NCBI GenBank assembly: GCA_902605525.1
Contig: CACLCV010000010.1
Location: 1 to 33,601, forward strand
Source of the DNA: an uncultured Gammaproteobacteria bacterium
GTDB lineage: Bacteria > Pseudomonadota > Gammaproteobacteria > GCA-002705445 > GCA-002716945
DNA length: 33,601 bases
Direction: 5' to 3'
Positions within the stretch are counted from its first letter, which is position 1; every line of letters begins with the position of its first letter. A program made the translations under genes and the position numbers. Shown piece after piece: positions 20,134 to 27,720 of the stretch. Below the pieces are notes generated by a model that was not told the DNA's origin, searched no databases, and saw nothing but the letters and a program-made list of their open reading frames with translations.

Positions 20134-21450
20134 TTGAAGCTTAATATTCCATCGGACGGAACCAAGATTGGGCATGACGGCGAGAAGCTTGTTGTGCCTA
20201 ATAATCCTATAATCCCATACATCATAGGAGATGGAATCGGGATAGACGTAACTCCAGTCATGAAGCGCGTATTGGACTATGCAGTCAATAAAGCATATGG
20301 TAATTCTAGAGAAATCAGATGGTTAGAACTATATGCTGGTTCCAATTCTGAAGACTTATACGGATCCATATTGCCAGAAGAGACAATAGAGGCGATGAAA
20401 GAGTATAGAATTTCAATCAAAGGTCCGCTCACTACACCTATTGGGAAAGGCCATAAGTCTATAAATGTTAGGATTAGACAGAAATTAGATTTATTTGCAT
20501 GCGTTAGGCCTATTAAATATTTCCCTGGAACTAGCACACCTATGGCTGAATCAGGCCTTACAGATATGGTGGTGTTTAGGGAAAATACAGAGGATTTATA
20601 TTCTGGCATAGAATGGGAGCCAAATTCCCCTGGGGCTAAAAGAATTATAGATTTTATAAATAAAGAGCTAGGTCGCTCACCATTTAGATTTGAAAATAAC
20701 TGTGGAATTGGAATCAAACCAGTATCTGAAGAGGGTACAAAAAGACTTATAAGGATGGCAATAGATTATTCATTGGCAATGAATAAGTCTAGTATCACCA
20801 TTGTACATAAAGGAAACATCATGAAATATACAGAAGGTGCTTTTCGTGATTGGGCATATGATGTTGTTACAAATGAATATAACGGAATAATCCAAAAGGA
20901 TAATACGTATATTATAGAGAATTCTGAATTTAACTCAGAAATAATAGTCAAAGACTGTATTGCTGATAATTTTCTTCAACAAATTATTCTAGCTCCTGAA
21001 CAGCATGATGTAATTGCAACATTGAATCTTAATGGCGATTACATTTCAGATGCACTAGCTGCACAGGTTGGAGGTATTGGGATGGCTCCTGGAGGTAATA
21101 TAGGAGATGGCTGTGCTGTTTTTGAGGCAACTCATGGTTCTGCTGAGCCATTTGCTGGTAAAAATAGAGTAAATCCTGGCTCTATTATTCTCTCAGGTGA
21201 AATGATGTTGAGATATCTTGGATGGACTGAAGCTGCAGACCTCGTCATTAAGGGTGTCAAAGGTGCTATTCAGAAGAAGCAGCTAACTTATGATCTAGCA
21301 CGAGCTCGTGCAGGTAAGAGGTTAATTAGGGTTAAAACATCTGAAAAACATAAAACTATTGATGTTAAGGAAGAAATAGCAAAATTAGTTCCTGGTGCAA
21401 CGTTAGTGTCAACAAGCGGCTTCGGCGACGCAGTTATCAACAATCTTTAA
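20134..21450 (+). CDS. icd: Isocitrate dehydrogenase (E. coli Icd family), TTG start
   Basis: IPYIIGDGIGIDVTPVM, KGPLTTPIGKGHKSINVRIRQKLDLFACVRP, FRENTEDLYSGIEW, GDGCAVFEATHG. AGGAG at 20121-20125 lies 8 nt before the TTG. Confidence 0.95.
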   Translation: MKLNIPSDGTKIGHDGEKLVVPNNPIIPYIIGDGIGIDVTPVMKRVLDYAVNKAYGNSREIRWLELYAGSNSEDLYGSILPEETIEAMKEYRISIKGPLTTPIGKGHKSINVRIRQKLDLFACVRPIKYFPGTSTPMAESGLTDMVVFRENTEDLYSGIEWEPNSPGAKRIIDFINKELGRSPFRFENNCGIGIKPVSEEGTKRLIRMAIDYSLAMNKSSITIVHKGNIMKYTEGAFRDWAYDVVTNEYNGIIQKDNTYIIENSEFNSEIIVKDCIADNFLQQIILAPEQHDVIATLNLNGDYISDALAAQVGGIGMAPGGNIGDGCAVFEATHGSAEPFAGKNRVNPGSIILSGEMMLRYLGWTEAADLVIKGVKGAIQKKQLTYDLARARAGKRLIRVKTSEKHKTIDVKEEIAKLVPGATLVSTSGFGDAVINNL

Positions 21451-21454
21451 TACT

Positions 21455-21673
21455 CTATTTATCCCTAAAAATAATTCGACCTTTGGATAAATCATAAGGG
21501 GTAAGTGCTACCATAACGCTATCTCCTCTGAGTATGCGTATATAGTGTTTTCTTATTTTTCCAGATATATGAGCTGTAACTACATGCCCATTTTCAAGTT
21601 CGACTCGAAACATTGTATTAGGCAGAGTCTCTATGACTTTGCCCGGCATTTCAATCTGTTCTTTTTTTGTCAT
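21455..21673 (-). CDS. infA: Translation initiation factor IF-1
   Basis: [62 protein letters not shown]. Confidence 0.98.
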   Translation of the reverse strand: MTKKEQIEMPGKVIETLPNTMFRVELENGHVVTAHISGKIRKHYIRILRGDSVMVALTPYDLSKGRIIFRDK

Positions 21674-21724
21674 ATGTAATATATTGGTGTGTATTGTAGC
21701 AAAATATTAAAATTTATAATACAA

Positions 21725-22138
21725 ATGTTTAGAACTGAAGAAAAAAAGAAAAAGAAAGAGTTTAAGGAAATTAAATTCAATCATTTGATGTCTATTTATG
21801 AATTGAATTACCATAATTTTAAACAATTCTTAAATTTTAAAGCCAGAGAATCTTCAGAAAATTTAAATACAAAAAAAAACGTGATTATTGAAGATGTCTT
21901 TAAAGATAAATTCACACGGATTTTCAGAATGTATCATAGATTTAGCTATGATGATCAACTTCAGGCTAACAGAACCTTTTCAATTAAATCACATTTGATT
22001 TTTTATATGTATGATGATGCCCAACTTCTTGAAGTGAAATCATTAAATGACAATAAAAAATTTGAAAGCACAATGTCCCATAAAATTAAATTGAATCTCA
22101 ATTTATTTTATTGGATAAAAAATTATATTAATCAATAA
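21725..22138 (+). CDS. DUF1249 (YqiB-like) family protein
   Basis: HLMSIYELNYHNFKQFL and SHLIFYMYDDAQLLEVKS resemble E. coli YqiB (MMRLCEMNFSQLRRLL ... MTVRLYHDAMVAEV). The start is probably the inner ATG. Confidence 0.65.
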   Translation: MFRTEEKKKKKEFKEIKFNHLMSIYELNYHNFKQFLNFKARESSENLNTKKNVIIEDVFKDKFTRIFRMYHRFSYDDQLQANRTFSIKSHLIFYMYDDAQLLEVKSLNDNKKFESTMSHKIKLNLNLFYWIKNYINQ

Positions 22139-22281
22139 CTTAACAATATATCTCAATATTTCAATAATTTAACTGTTTTAAATTTATTGTAATAATACAG
22201 TTGACTAGGTTGAAATAACGATATTAAACCTTACAATATTAGTCAGGAATTAAGGAAAAACATTTTAACGGAGATTATAAA

Positions 22282-22728
22282 ATGAAACTATCAGCAAAAG
22301 GAAGATATGCTATTAAAGCATTGGTAAATATTGCAACAAGTGACTCTAAGTCACCTAAAACGCTATTAGAAATATCCAAGTATCAAGGAATTTCCTTGTC
22401 ATACTTAGAACAGTTGTTTTCTTTACTCAGAAAGCATGATCTAGTCAGTGGCGTGCGCGGACCAGGTGGAGGTTACAGACTCAAAGATAGTCCAGATAAC
22501 ATCACAATAGCAAAAATCATTAAGGCTATTAATCCAGAGGGAATTAGTCAGGTCGATAATGATAAAACAGACGATGCAGTGTGGGATAAGTTTAGTAAAA
22601 AACTTACTAATTATCTTGATACTGTTACGCTTGGCAGCTTGATTAATGAGACTAAAACTACTAAAAATGATATTGATTTAGAGGAGTTAACAAACTACTA
22701 TCAGCAAGATCAAGATTTAACTGATTAA
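22282..22728 (+). CDS. iscR: Rrf2 family regulator, IscR homolog without cluster-ligating cysteines
   Basis: MKLSAKGRYAIKALVNIA, ISKYQGISLSYLEQLFSLLRKHDLVSGVRGPGGGYRL; immediately upstream of iscU. Confidence 0.9.
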   Translation: MKLSAKGRYAIKALVNIATSDSKSPKTLLEISKYQGISLSYLEQLFSLLRKHDLVSGVRGPGGGYRLKDSPDNITIAKIIKAINPEGISQVDNDKTDDAVWDKFSKKLTNYLDTVTLGSLINETKTTKNDIDLEELTNYYQQDQDLTD

Positions 22729-22753
22729 TTTAATCTTAGAATAGGGAGATAAG

Positions 22754-23131
22754 ATGGCATACAGTGATAAAGTTTTAGATCATTATGAGAATCCTAGAAA
22801 TGTAGGTACTTTTGATGGTGAAAATAATGTAGGAACTGGCATGGTTGGTGCTCCGGCATGTGGTGATGTTATGAAACTACAAATAAAAGTCAGTGATGAT
22901 GGCATTATTGAAGATGCTAAATTTAAGACTTATGGTTGTGGTTCTGCTATAGCATCAAGCTCGCTACTAACAGAGTGGGTGAAAGGTAAATCATTAACTG
23001 AAGCTTCACTAATTAAGAATACTGACATTGCAGAAGAACTTGCTCTGCCACCTGTAAAGATACACTGTTCTGTTTTGGCTGAAGACGCTATAAGTGCAGC
23101 TATCGAGGACTACAAGAGTAAGAAAAAATAA
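22754..23131 (+). CDS. iscU: Fe-S cluster assembly scaffold IscU
   Basis: MAYSDKVLDHYENPRNVG, GMVGAPACGDVMKLQIKV, FKTYGCGSAIASSSL, LPPVKIHCSVLAEDAI. All three ligand Cys and the LPPVK motif are present. Confidence 0.98.
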   Translation: MAYSDKVLDHYENPRNVGTFDGENNVGTGMVGAPACGDVMKLQIKVSDDGIIEDAKFKTYGCGSAIASSSLLTEWVKGKSLTEASLIKNTDIAEELALPPVKIHCSVLAEDAISAAIEDYKSKKK

Positions 23132-23191
23132 CATTGCGATTGTATATATATTTTAATATTATATAAACAAAGCAAAATAGGAGTAAATATT

Positions 23192-23401
23192 ATGGCAACT
23201 ACACCAAAAACAATGTGTACAAACATTGGCGGTATGGAGAGAATGATTAGGGTGGTAGCTGGTATAGCTATACTTTATATGGGACCTGGTCTTGGACTAG
23301 GCATGTGGTCTCTAATAGGCATTATACCTATACTTACTGGCTCAACTGGATGGTGTCCTATGTATATACCATTTGGAATAAGCACATACAAAAGCCAATA
23401 G
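23192..23401 (+). CDS. DUF2892 / YgaP-like transmembrane domain protein
   Basis: TNIGGMERMIRVVAGIAILYMG...SLIGIIPILTGSTGWCPMYIPFGIST. Confidence 0.8.
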   Translation: MATTPKTMCTNIGGMERMIRVVAGIAILYMGPGLGLGMWSLIGIIPILTGSTGWCPMYIPFGISTYKSQ

Positions 23402-23412
23402 TAAATATCTTT

Positions 23413-23444
23413 AACGGGCGTGCTTTTGATAAAGTACGCCTGTT
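23413..23444 (+). promoter_or_regulatory. 14-bp stem (two G-U pairs), 4-nt loop hairpin ending at the base before an ATG
   Basis: AACGGGCGTGCTTT-TGAT-AAAGTACGCCTGTT, immediately followed by ATG 23445. No U-tract follows. Confidence 0.7.
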
Positions 23445-24083
23445 ATGAAATCTAAAAAAAATTCAATACCTACTTACTGGCTTTCAGGCATAAAACACTT
23501 ATCTAGAGTAGATCCAATTTTATCTACTATTATAAAAAAACATAAAAAAGATATATGTTTGAAACGCACAAACACTTTGTTTAAAACTTTTTTTAGCATA
23601 ATACTAGGTCAACAAATTTCAATAGAAGCTGCAAATTCAATAGAAAAAAGAATTAAGTCACAAATCAAAAGAATAACACCAAAAAACATACTATATACAA
23701 GCGATAATAATCTTCGTTCGTTGGGTTTATCATTTAGAAAGGTTCAATATATAAAAGGAGTAGCTAATCTAATTATAAAAAACAGAAAATTTTTTTCTAG
23801 TTTATCAAAGATGAATGATGATGATGCTATAGCAGCATTGTCCAATTTATATGGTATTGGGCCCTGGTCATCAGAAATGTTTCTAATATTTCAATATAAT
23901 CGGCAAAATATTTTACCTCTGGGAGATATAGGTTTGATAAATAGTTTTTGTAATAATTATAATATTAATAAAAAAGATTTTTTAAAAATAATACCTCGCT
24001 ATAAAAAAATTTGGGAACCATACTGTACTGTAGCTACTTGGTATTTATGGAGAGATATAGATGAAGATATTGTACAATATTGA
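23445..24083 (+). CDS. HhH-GPD DNA-3-methyladenine glycosylase (AlkA/MAG-like)
   Basis: TFFSIILGQQISIEAANSIEKRI, ALSNLYGIGPWSSEMFLIFQYNRQNILPLGDIGL is an HhH-GPD motif with catalytic Asp. Confidence 0.85.
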   Translation: MKSKKNSIPTYWLSGIKHLSRVDPILSTIIKKHKKDICLKRTNTLFKTFFSIILGQQISIEAANSIEKRIKSQIKRITPKNILYTSDNNLRSLGLSFRKVQYIKGVANLIIKNRKFFSSLSKMNDDDAIAALSNLYGIGPWSSEMFLIFQYNRQNILPLGDIGLINSFCNNYNINKKDFLKIIPRYKKIWEPYCTVATWYLWRDIDEDIVQY

Positions 24084-24105
24084 AAAAAATAACTATTAAA
24101 ATGAA

Positions 24106-24942
24106 ATGAAAATTTTGATAATAGGCGGCGCAGGTTTTATAGGTTCTCACCTTTGTGAGGCATATACTCAAAAACATGATGTTACTTCTATTGATAATTA
24201 TATTTCCGGAAAGAAAGACAATCATATCAAAGGTGTGAAGTATCTTCATATGGATGCGAAAGACATACTTTCTGTAAAGGATGACTTCAATCTTATCTTT
24301 CACCTCGGTGAATACTCAAGAGTAGAAAAGTCTCTTGAAAGAATTGATTTCGTTCTTAAAAATAACAGTCTACCTATTCTTAATATATTAAAATTTGCAA
24401 AACGCTCTAAAGCAAAACTTATCTACGCAGGTAGTAGCACTAAGTTTGCGGATAATGGCAAAAATAAATTTAAGAGTCCATACTCTTTTTCTAAATGGCA
24501 AAATTCTGAGTTGGTGAAGTTTTATTGTGAGCTCTGTAATATTCCATATGCTATTACTTATTTTTATAATGTCTATGGAGGTAGGGAGAATTCAGATGGT
24601 GAGTACGCAACTGTAATTGCAAAGTTTCTTAATAGATATCGAATGAATAAAAAGTTACATGTAACAAAACCGGGTACGCAAACTAGAAACTTTACATATA
24701 TAGACGATACAATTGATGCGTTAAAAATCATTGCAGAAAAAGGTATAGGAGACGAGTATGGTATTGCTAACTCAAATATATATTCTATAGATGAGGTTGC
24801 AAAATTAATATCTAACAACATCGAATATATAAAAGAAAATCCAGCTAATAGAATGTCATCAAAAGTTATAACTAAGAAAATTTTAGCTTTAGGATGGAAG
24901 CCACGACAGGATTTATCGGACTATATTAAAAATAATTTATGA
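24106..24942 (+). CDS. NAD-dependent epimerase/dehydratase (UDP-glucose 4-epimerase-like)
   Basis: MKILIIGGAGFIGSHLCEAY Rossmann motif, YSFSK catalytic motif, FYNVYGGRE, RNFTYIDDTIDAL. Confidence 0.85.
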   Translation: MKILIIGGAGFIGSHLCEAYTQKHDVTSIDNYISGKKDNHIKGVKYLHMDAKDILSVKDDFNLIFHLGEYSRVEKSLERIDFVLKNNSLPILNILKFAKRSKAKLIYAGSSTKFADNGKNKFKSPYSFSKWQNSELVKFYCELCNIPYAITYFYNVYGGRENSDGEYATVIAKFLNRYRMNKKLHVTKPGTQTRNFTYIDDTIDALKIIAEKGIGDEYGIANSNIYSIDEVAKLISNNIEYIKENPANRMSSKVITKKILALGWKPRQDLSDYIKNNL

Positions 24943-25802
24943 AAACAATTGGGATTATTGGTGGTAGTGGATTGTATCTATTAGAGGAATTTGAATACGT
25001 AAAATCACACAAATTGAGTACTCCTTGGGGCAAGCCATCTGATGAAATAATCGAGTATTCTTTTTGTAACAATAAAATTTATTTCTTACCACGTCATCAT
25101 AAAAATCACTCCATAACACCTACAAGAATCAATTCCAAAGCTAATATAGATGCATTAAAGCAAGTTGGAGTTACTGATGTCCTGTCAATCTCTGCCGTTG
25201 GATCACTAAATGAAAAACTATCTCCAGGAACGTTTGTGATTATTGATCAGTACATTGACCAATCTAACAGAAAAGGAGAAACATTTTTTGATGAAGGCAT
25301 TGTAGTACATGTTTCTATGGCACATCCAACAGATAAAAATCTAATGGAAATTGCAAAACATACACTTGAATCACTGAATATTAAGTTTAATTATGGGGGA
25401 ACATACCTTGGTATTTCCGGACCACAATTCTCCACACTTGCTGAATCTAATCTTTATAGATCATGGAAATGTGATGTGATTGGTATGACAAATTTACCTG
25501 AAGTTAACTTATGTAGAGAAGCTGATCTAAGATATTTATCTATTGGGATGGTAACAGATTATGATTGCTGGAATGAAAAATATTCTAACGTCGAAGTTAT
25601 GAATATTGTAGACATTCTTAAGAGTAATATCAAAAATTCAAATATTATGCTTGTTCATTTTCTAAAAAGATACTTCAAAACTAAACTAAACGATAACTTA
25701 AATGTATATAAATCAATAGTTACGCCTTTAAATAAGATAGACAAAAAGACTAAATCTAGACTTAAAAACATAGTTCCAAAACTATATTTAGCTAGTAATT
25801 AA
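24939..25802 (+). CDS. mtnP: 5'-methylthioadenosine phosphorylase
   Basis: IGIIGGSGLY, FLPRHHKNHSITPTRINSKANIDALK, GPQFSTLAESNLYRSWKCDVIGMTNLPEVNLCREA, MVTDYDCW. ATGA overlap with the epimerase. Confidence 0.92.
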   Translation: MKTIGIIGGSGLYLLEEFEYVKSHKLSTPWGKPSDEIIEYSFCNNKIYFLPRHHKNHSITPTRINSKANIDALKQVGVTDVLSISAVGSLNEKLSPGTFVIIDQYIDQSNRKGETFFDEGIVVHVSMAHPTDKNLMEIAKHTLESLNIKFNYGGTYLGISGPQFSTLAESNLYRSWKCDVIGMTNLPEVNLCREADLRYLSIGMVTDYDCWNEKYSNVEVMNIVDILKSNIKNSNIMLVHFLKRYFKTKLNDNLNVYKSIVTPLNKIDKKTKSRLKNIVPKLYLASN

Positions 25803-25940
25803 CTTGAATAAATATAGGTTATTTTAAAGACTTTCCTTTTAAATATTTATAGTTATAATAGCAATTGTAATTAAGCTGTAGTTCGTAAATTTATTTGATT
25901 TGTAAACCTTCTTAATTATTAATTAACTAAGGAGAATATC

Positions 25941-26135
25941 TTGAAAACAGGAACAGTAAAATGGTTTGACACAACCAAAGCATTCGGTTTCATCAAACCA
26001 GATGAAGGCGATAAAGACATATTTGTACATCAATCAGACTTAGTAGACGGCACCATCAGAGAAGATGATAAAGTTGAGTTTGAGACTGAAGATGGACCAA
26101 AGGGCATTAGAGCTGTACAAGTCAAAACAATCTAA
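25941..26135 (+). CDS. Cold shock domain protein (CspA family), TTG start
   Basis: KTGTVKWFDTTKAFGFIKPDEGDKDIFVHQSDLV (RNP1/RNP2); AAGGAG upstream of the TTG. Confidence 0.96.
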   Translation: MKTGTVKWFDTTKAFGFIKPDEGDKDIFVHQSDLVDGTIREDDKVEFETEDGPKGIRAVQVKTI

Positions 26136-26143
26136 ACTTCTAT

Positions 26144-26419
26144 ATGAGCTTATCTGATCAGATTAAAGATTTGATTAGAACTGGTAAAGATTCAGGATAT
26201 ATCTTGGAGAGTAATCTTACTGATTTAATATCAACTTTACCAGAAGCCGATCAAAATTATATCCGAAATACTATTGATGGTTTCAAAATACAAATCATTC
26301 AATCAAAGAAAGATTATGATGAGCTTAAATATCTATCAGGCGAGGATGCAATACAATTTCTTCAAAACTTAAGTGATGGGAAATATAGTGCATTTAAAAA
26401 AGATGATGAGAACAGTTAA
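26144..26419 (+). CDS. Small protein resembling sigma-70 region 1.1
   Basis: QIKDLIRTGKDSGYILESNLTDLISTLPEADQNYIRNTIDGFKIQIIQSKKDYDEL aligns by eye with RpoD QLKLLVTRGKEQGYLTYAEVNDHLPEDIVDSDQIEDIIQMINDMGIQVMEEAPDADDL. Confidence 0.6.
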   Translation: MSLSDQIKDLIRTGKDSGYILESNLTDLISTLPEADQNYIRNTIDGFKIQIIQSKKDYDELKYLSGEDAIQFLQNLSDGKYSAFKKDDENS

Positions 26420-26431
26420 TTTAAATATTAT

Positions 26432-26980
26432 ATGACTCAGCAATTGTCGACTGTATTGGCTGTTGATCTTGATCATACTCTCATAAATACAGATATGATA
26501 CTTATGGGCTTAAAATATTTAATGCTACACAAAGCATACCTATTACCTGTCTTGATAATTATATTTTTATTTAAAGGAAGACCTAGTTCAAAAAAGTATT
26601 TATATGATAATACATCTGTATCTATAGAAGATCTCCCGTACAATGATTCTATTATTAATTTTATAAATAAAAATCGTAAAAAATATACTCATATAATTTT
26701 GATATCTGGCTCATATTATAAATATGTAAAATCTATCGCAGATTATCTTGATATATTTGATTCATATAAAGGAACTTCTATAACCGTAAATATGATAAGT
26801 TCAAACAAAACTACTTATTTAAAAAGTAATTTTAATAATTTTGTTTTTGATTATATAGGGGATAGTAAAAAAGATATTCCTATATGGGAAAAATCACGAA
26901 AGGCATTTGTTGTTGATAGAAAAAATATAACTAAGCATTTAAAAAACATTAATTATGAAATTATTCCTTATCATGATTAA
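26432..26980 (+). CDS. HAD superfamily hydrolase resembling the HAD half of HAD-UbiA fusion proteins
   Basis: LAVDLDHTLINTDMILMGLKYL, ILISGSYYKYVKSIADYLDIFD and FDYIGDSKKDIPIWEKSRKAFVVD are HAD motifs I-IV. No UbiA domain follows. Confidence 0.75.
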   Translation: MTQQLSTVLAVDLDHTLINTDMILMGLKYLMLHKAYLLPVLIIIFLFKGRPSSKKYLYDNTSVSIEDLPYNDSIINFINKNRKKYTHIILISGSYYKYVKSIADYLDIFDSYKGTSITVNMISSNKTTYLKSNFNNFVFDYIGDSKKDIPIWEKSRKAFVVDRKNITKHLKNINYEIIPYHD

Positions 26981-26981
26981 T

Positions 26982-27000
26982 AGAAATGATTATCAGTATC
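26982..27000. promoter_or_regulatory. Candidate Fur box
   Basis: AGAAATGATTATCAGTATC matches GATAATGATAATCATTATC at 14 of 19 positions; 83 bp before the ferritin-like CDS. Confidence 0.5.
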
Positions 27001-27082
27001 AATAAGATAATACGAAATAATATTTTCTGAGCTTTTATCTAATACTCTGTATGGTATCATTCAGACTTATGGAGATACATAT

Positions 27083-27523
27083 ATGAATGATAATAAAACA
27101 AATGAGGTAATTGAAGTCCTCAATAAAATAATGGAATATGAACTTTCTGGAGTTGTACGCTACACTCATTACGCACTTATGATTACTGGACGTGACAGAC
27201 TCAGTTTAGCTCAATTTTTTAAAGACCAAGCAACCGAATCCTTGTTACATGCTCAAGAAGCTGGTGAAATAGTAACAGGACTTGGTGGGCACCCTTCACT
27301 AAAAATACAAATTATAGAAGAATCAAATAAACACTCAACAGTAGATCTTCTTAATGAGAGTTCAACTCATGAGGGTGATGCAGTTGCTTTATATAAGGTT
27401 CTACTTGATATTGTTAAAGACGAGAGTATTTATATCGAAGAATATGCAAGAGGAATGATAAAAGCTGAAGAAATGCATGCTATTGAAGTAAAAAAAATGC
27501 TCAAAGACTTTGCTGAAGGTTAA
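27083..27523 (+). CDS. Bacterioferritin-like ferritin
   Basis: EYELSGVVRYTHYALM, ATESLLHAQEAGEIVTGLGGHPSL, EEYARGMIKAEEMHAIEVKKML: E/ExxH diiron ligands of a ferritin four-helix bundle. Confidence 0.85.
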   Translation: MNDNKTNEVIEVLNKIMEYELSGVVRYTHYALMITGRDRLSLAQFFKDQATESLLHAQEAGEIVTGLGGHPSLKIQIIEESNKHSTVDLLNESSTHEGDAVALYKVLLDIVKDESIYIEEYARGMIKAEEMHAIEVKKMLKDFAEG

Positions 27524-27566
27524 TCTACTTTTGCCATAATTAGTTTAGTATAATTTTTAAAATAGT

Positions 27567-27704
27567 ATGATGAAAAATGATAAGAAACTAATCTTTGGGT
27601 TCATAGATCGTGAAAAACCAGGAACTTGGATATTTGCGATAATAATAGCAATGTTAACCGTGCCATTAGCAGTAACATTAATTCTTTATTTTACTATGCA
27701 ATAA
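27567..27704 (+). CDS. Small single-TM protein, 45 aa (absent from ORF track)
   Basis: MMKNDKKLIFGFIDREKPGTWIFAIIIAMLTVPLAVTLILYFTMQ; charged N-terminus plus one hydrophobic helix, filling the gap before the next CDS. Confidence 0.5.
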   Translation: MMKNDKKLIFGFIDREKPGTWIFAIIIAMLTVPLAVTLILYFTMQ

Positions 27705-27720
27705 AATTGGAACTTATAAA

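Noticed and set aside
20277-20717. 146-aa minus-strand ORF inside icd
   Set aside because: Lies antisense to a clearly coding, conserved icd frame; shadow ORF without recognisable motifs.
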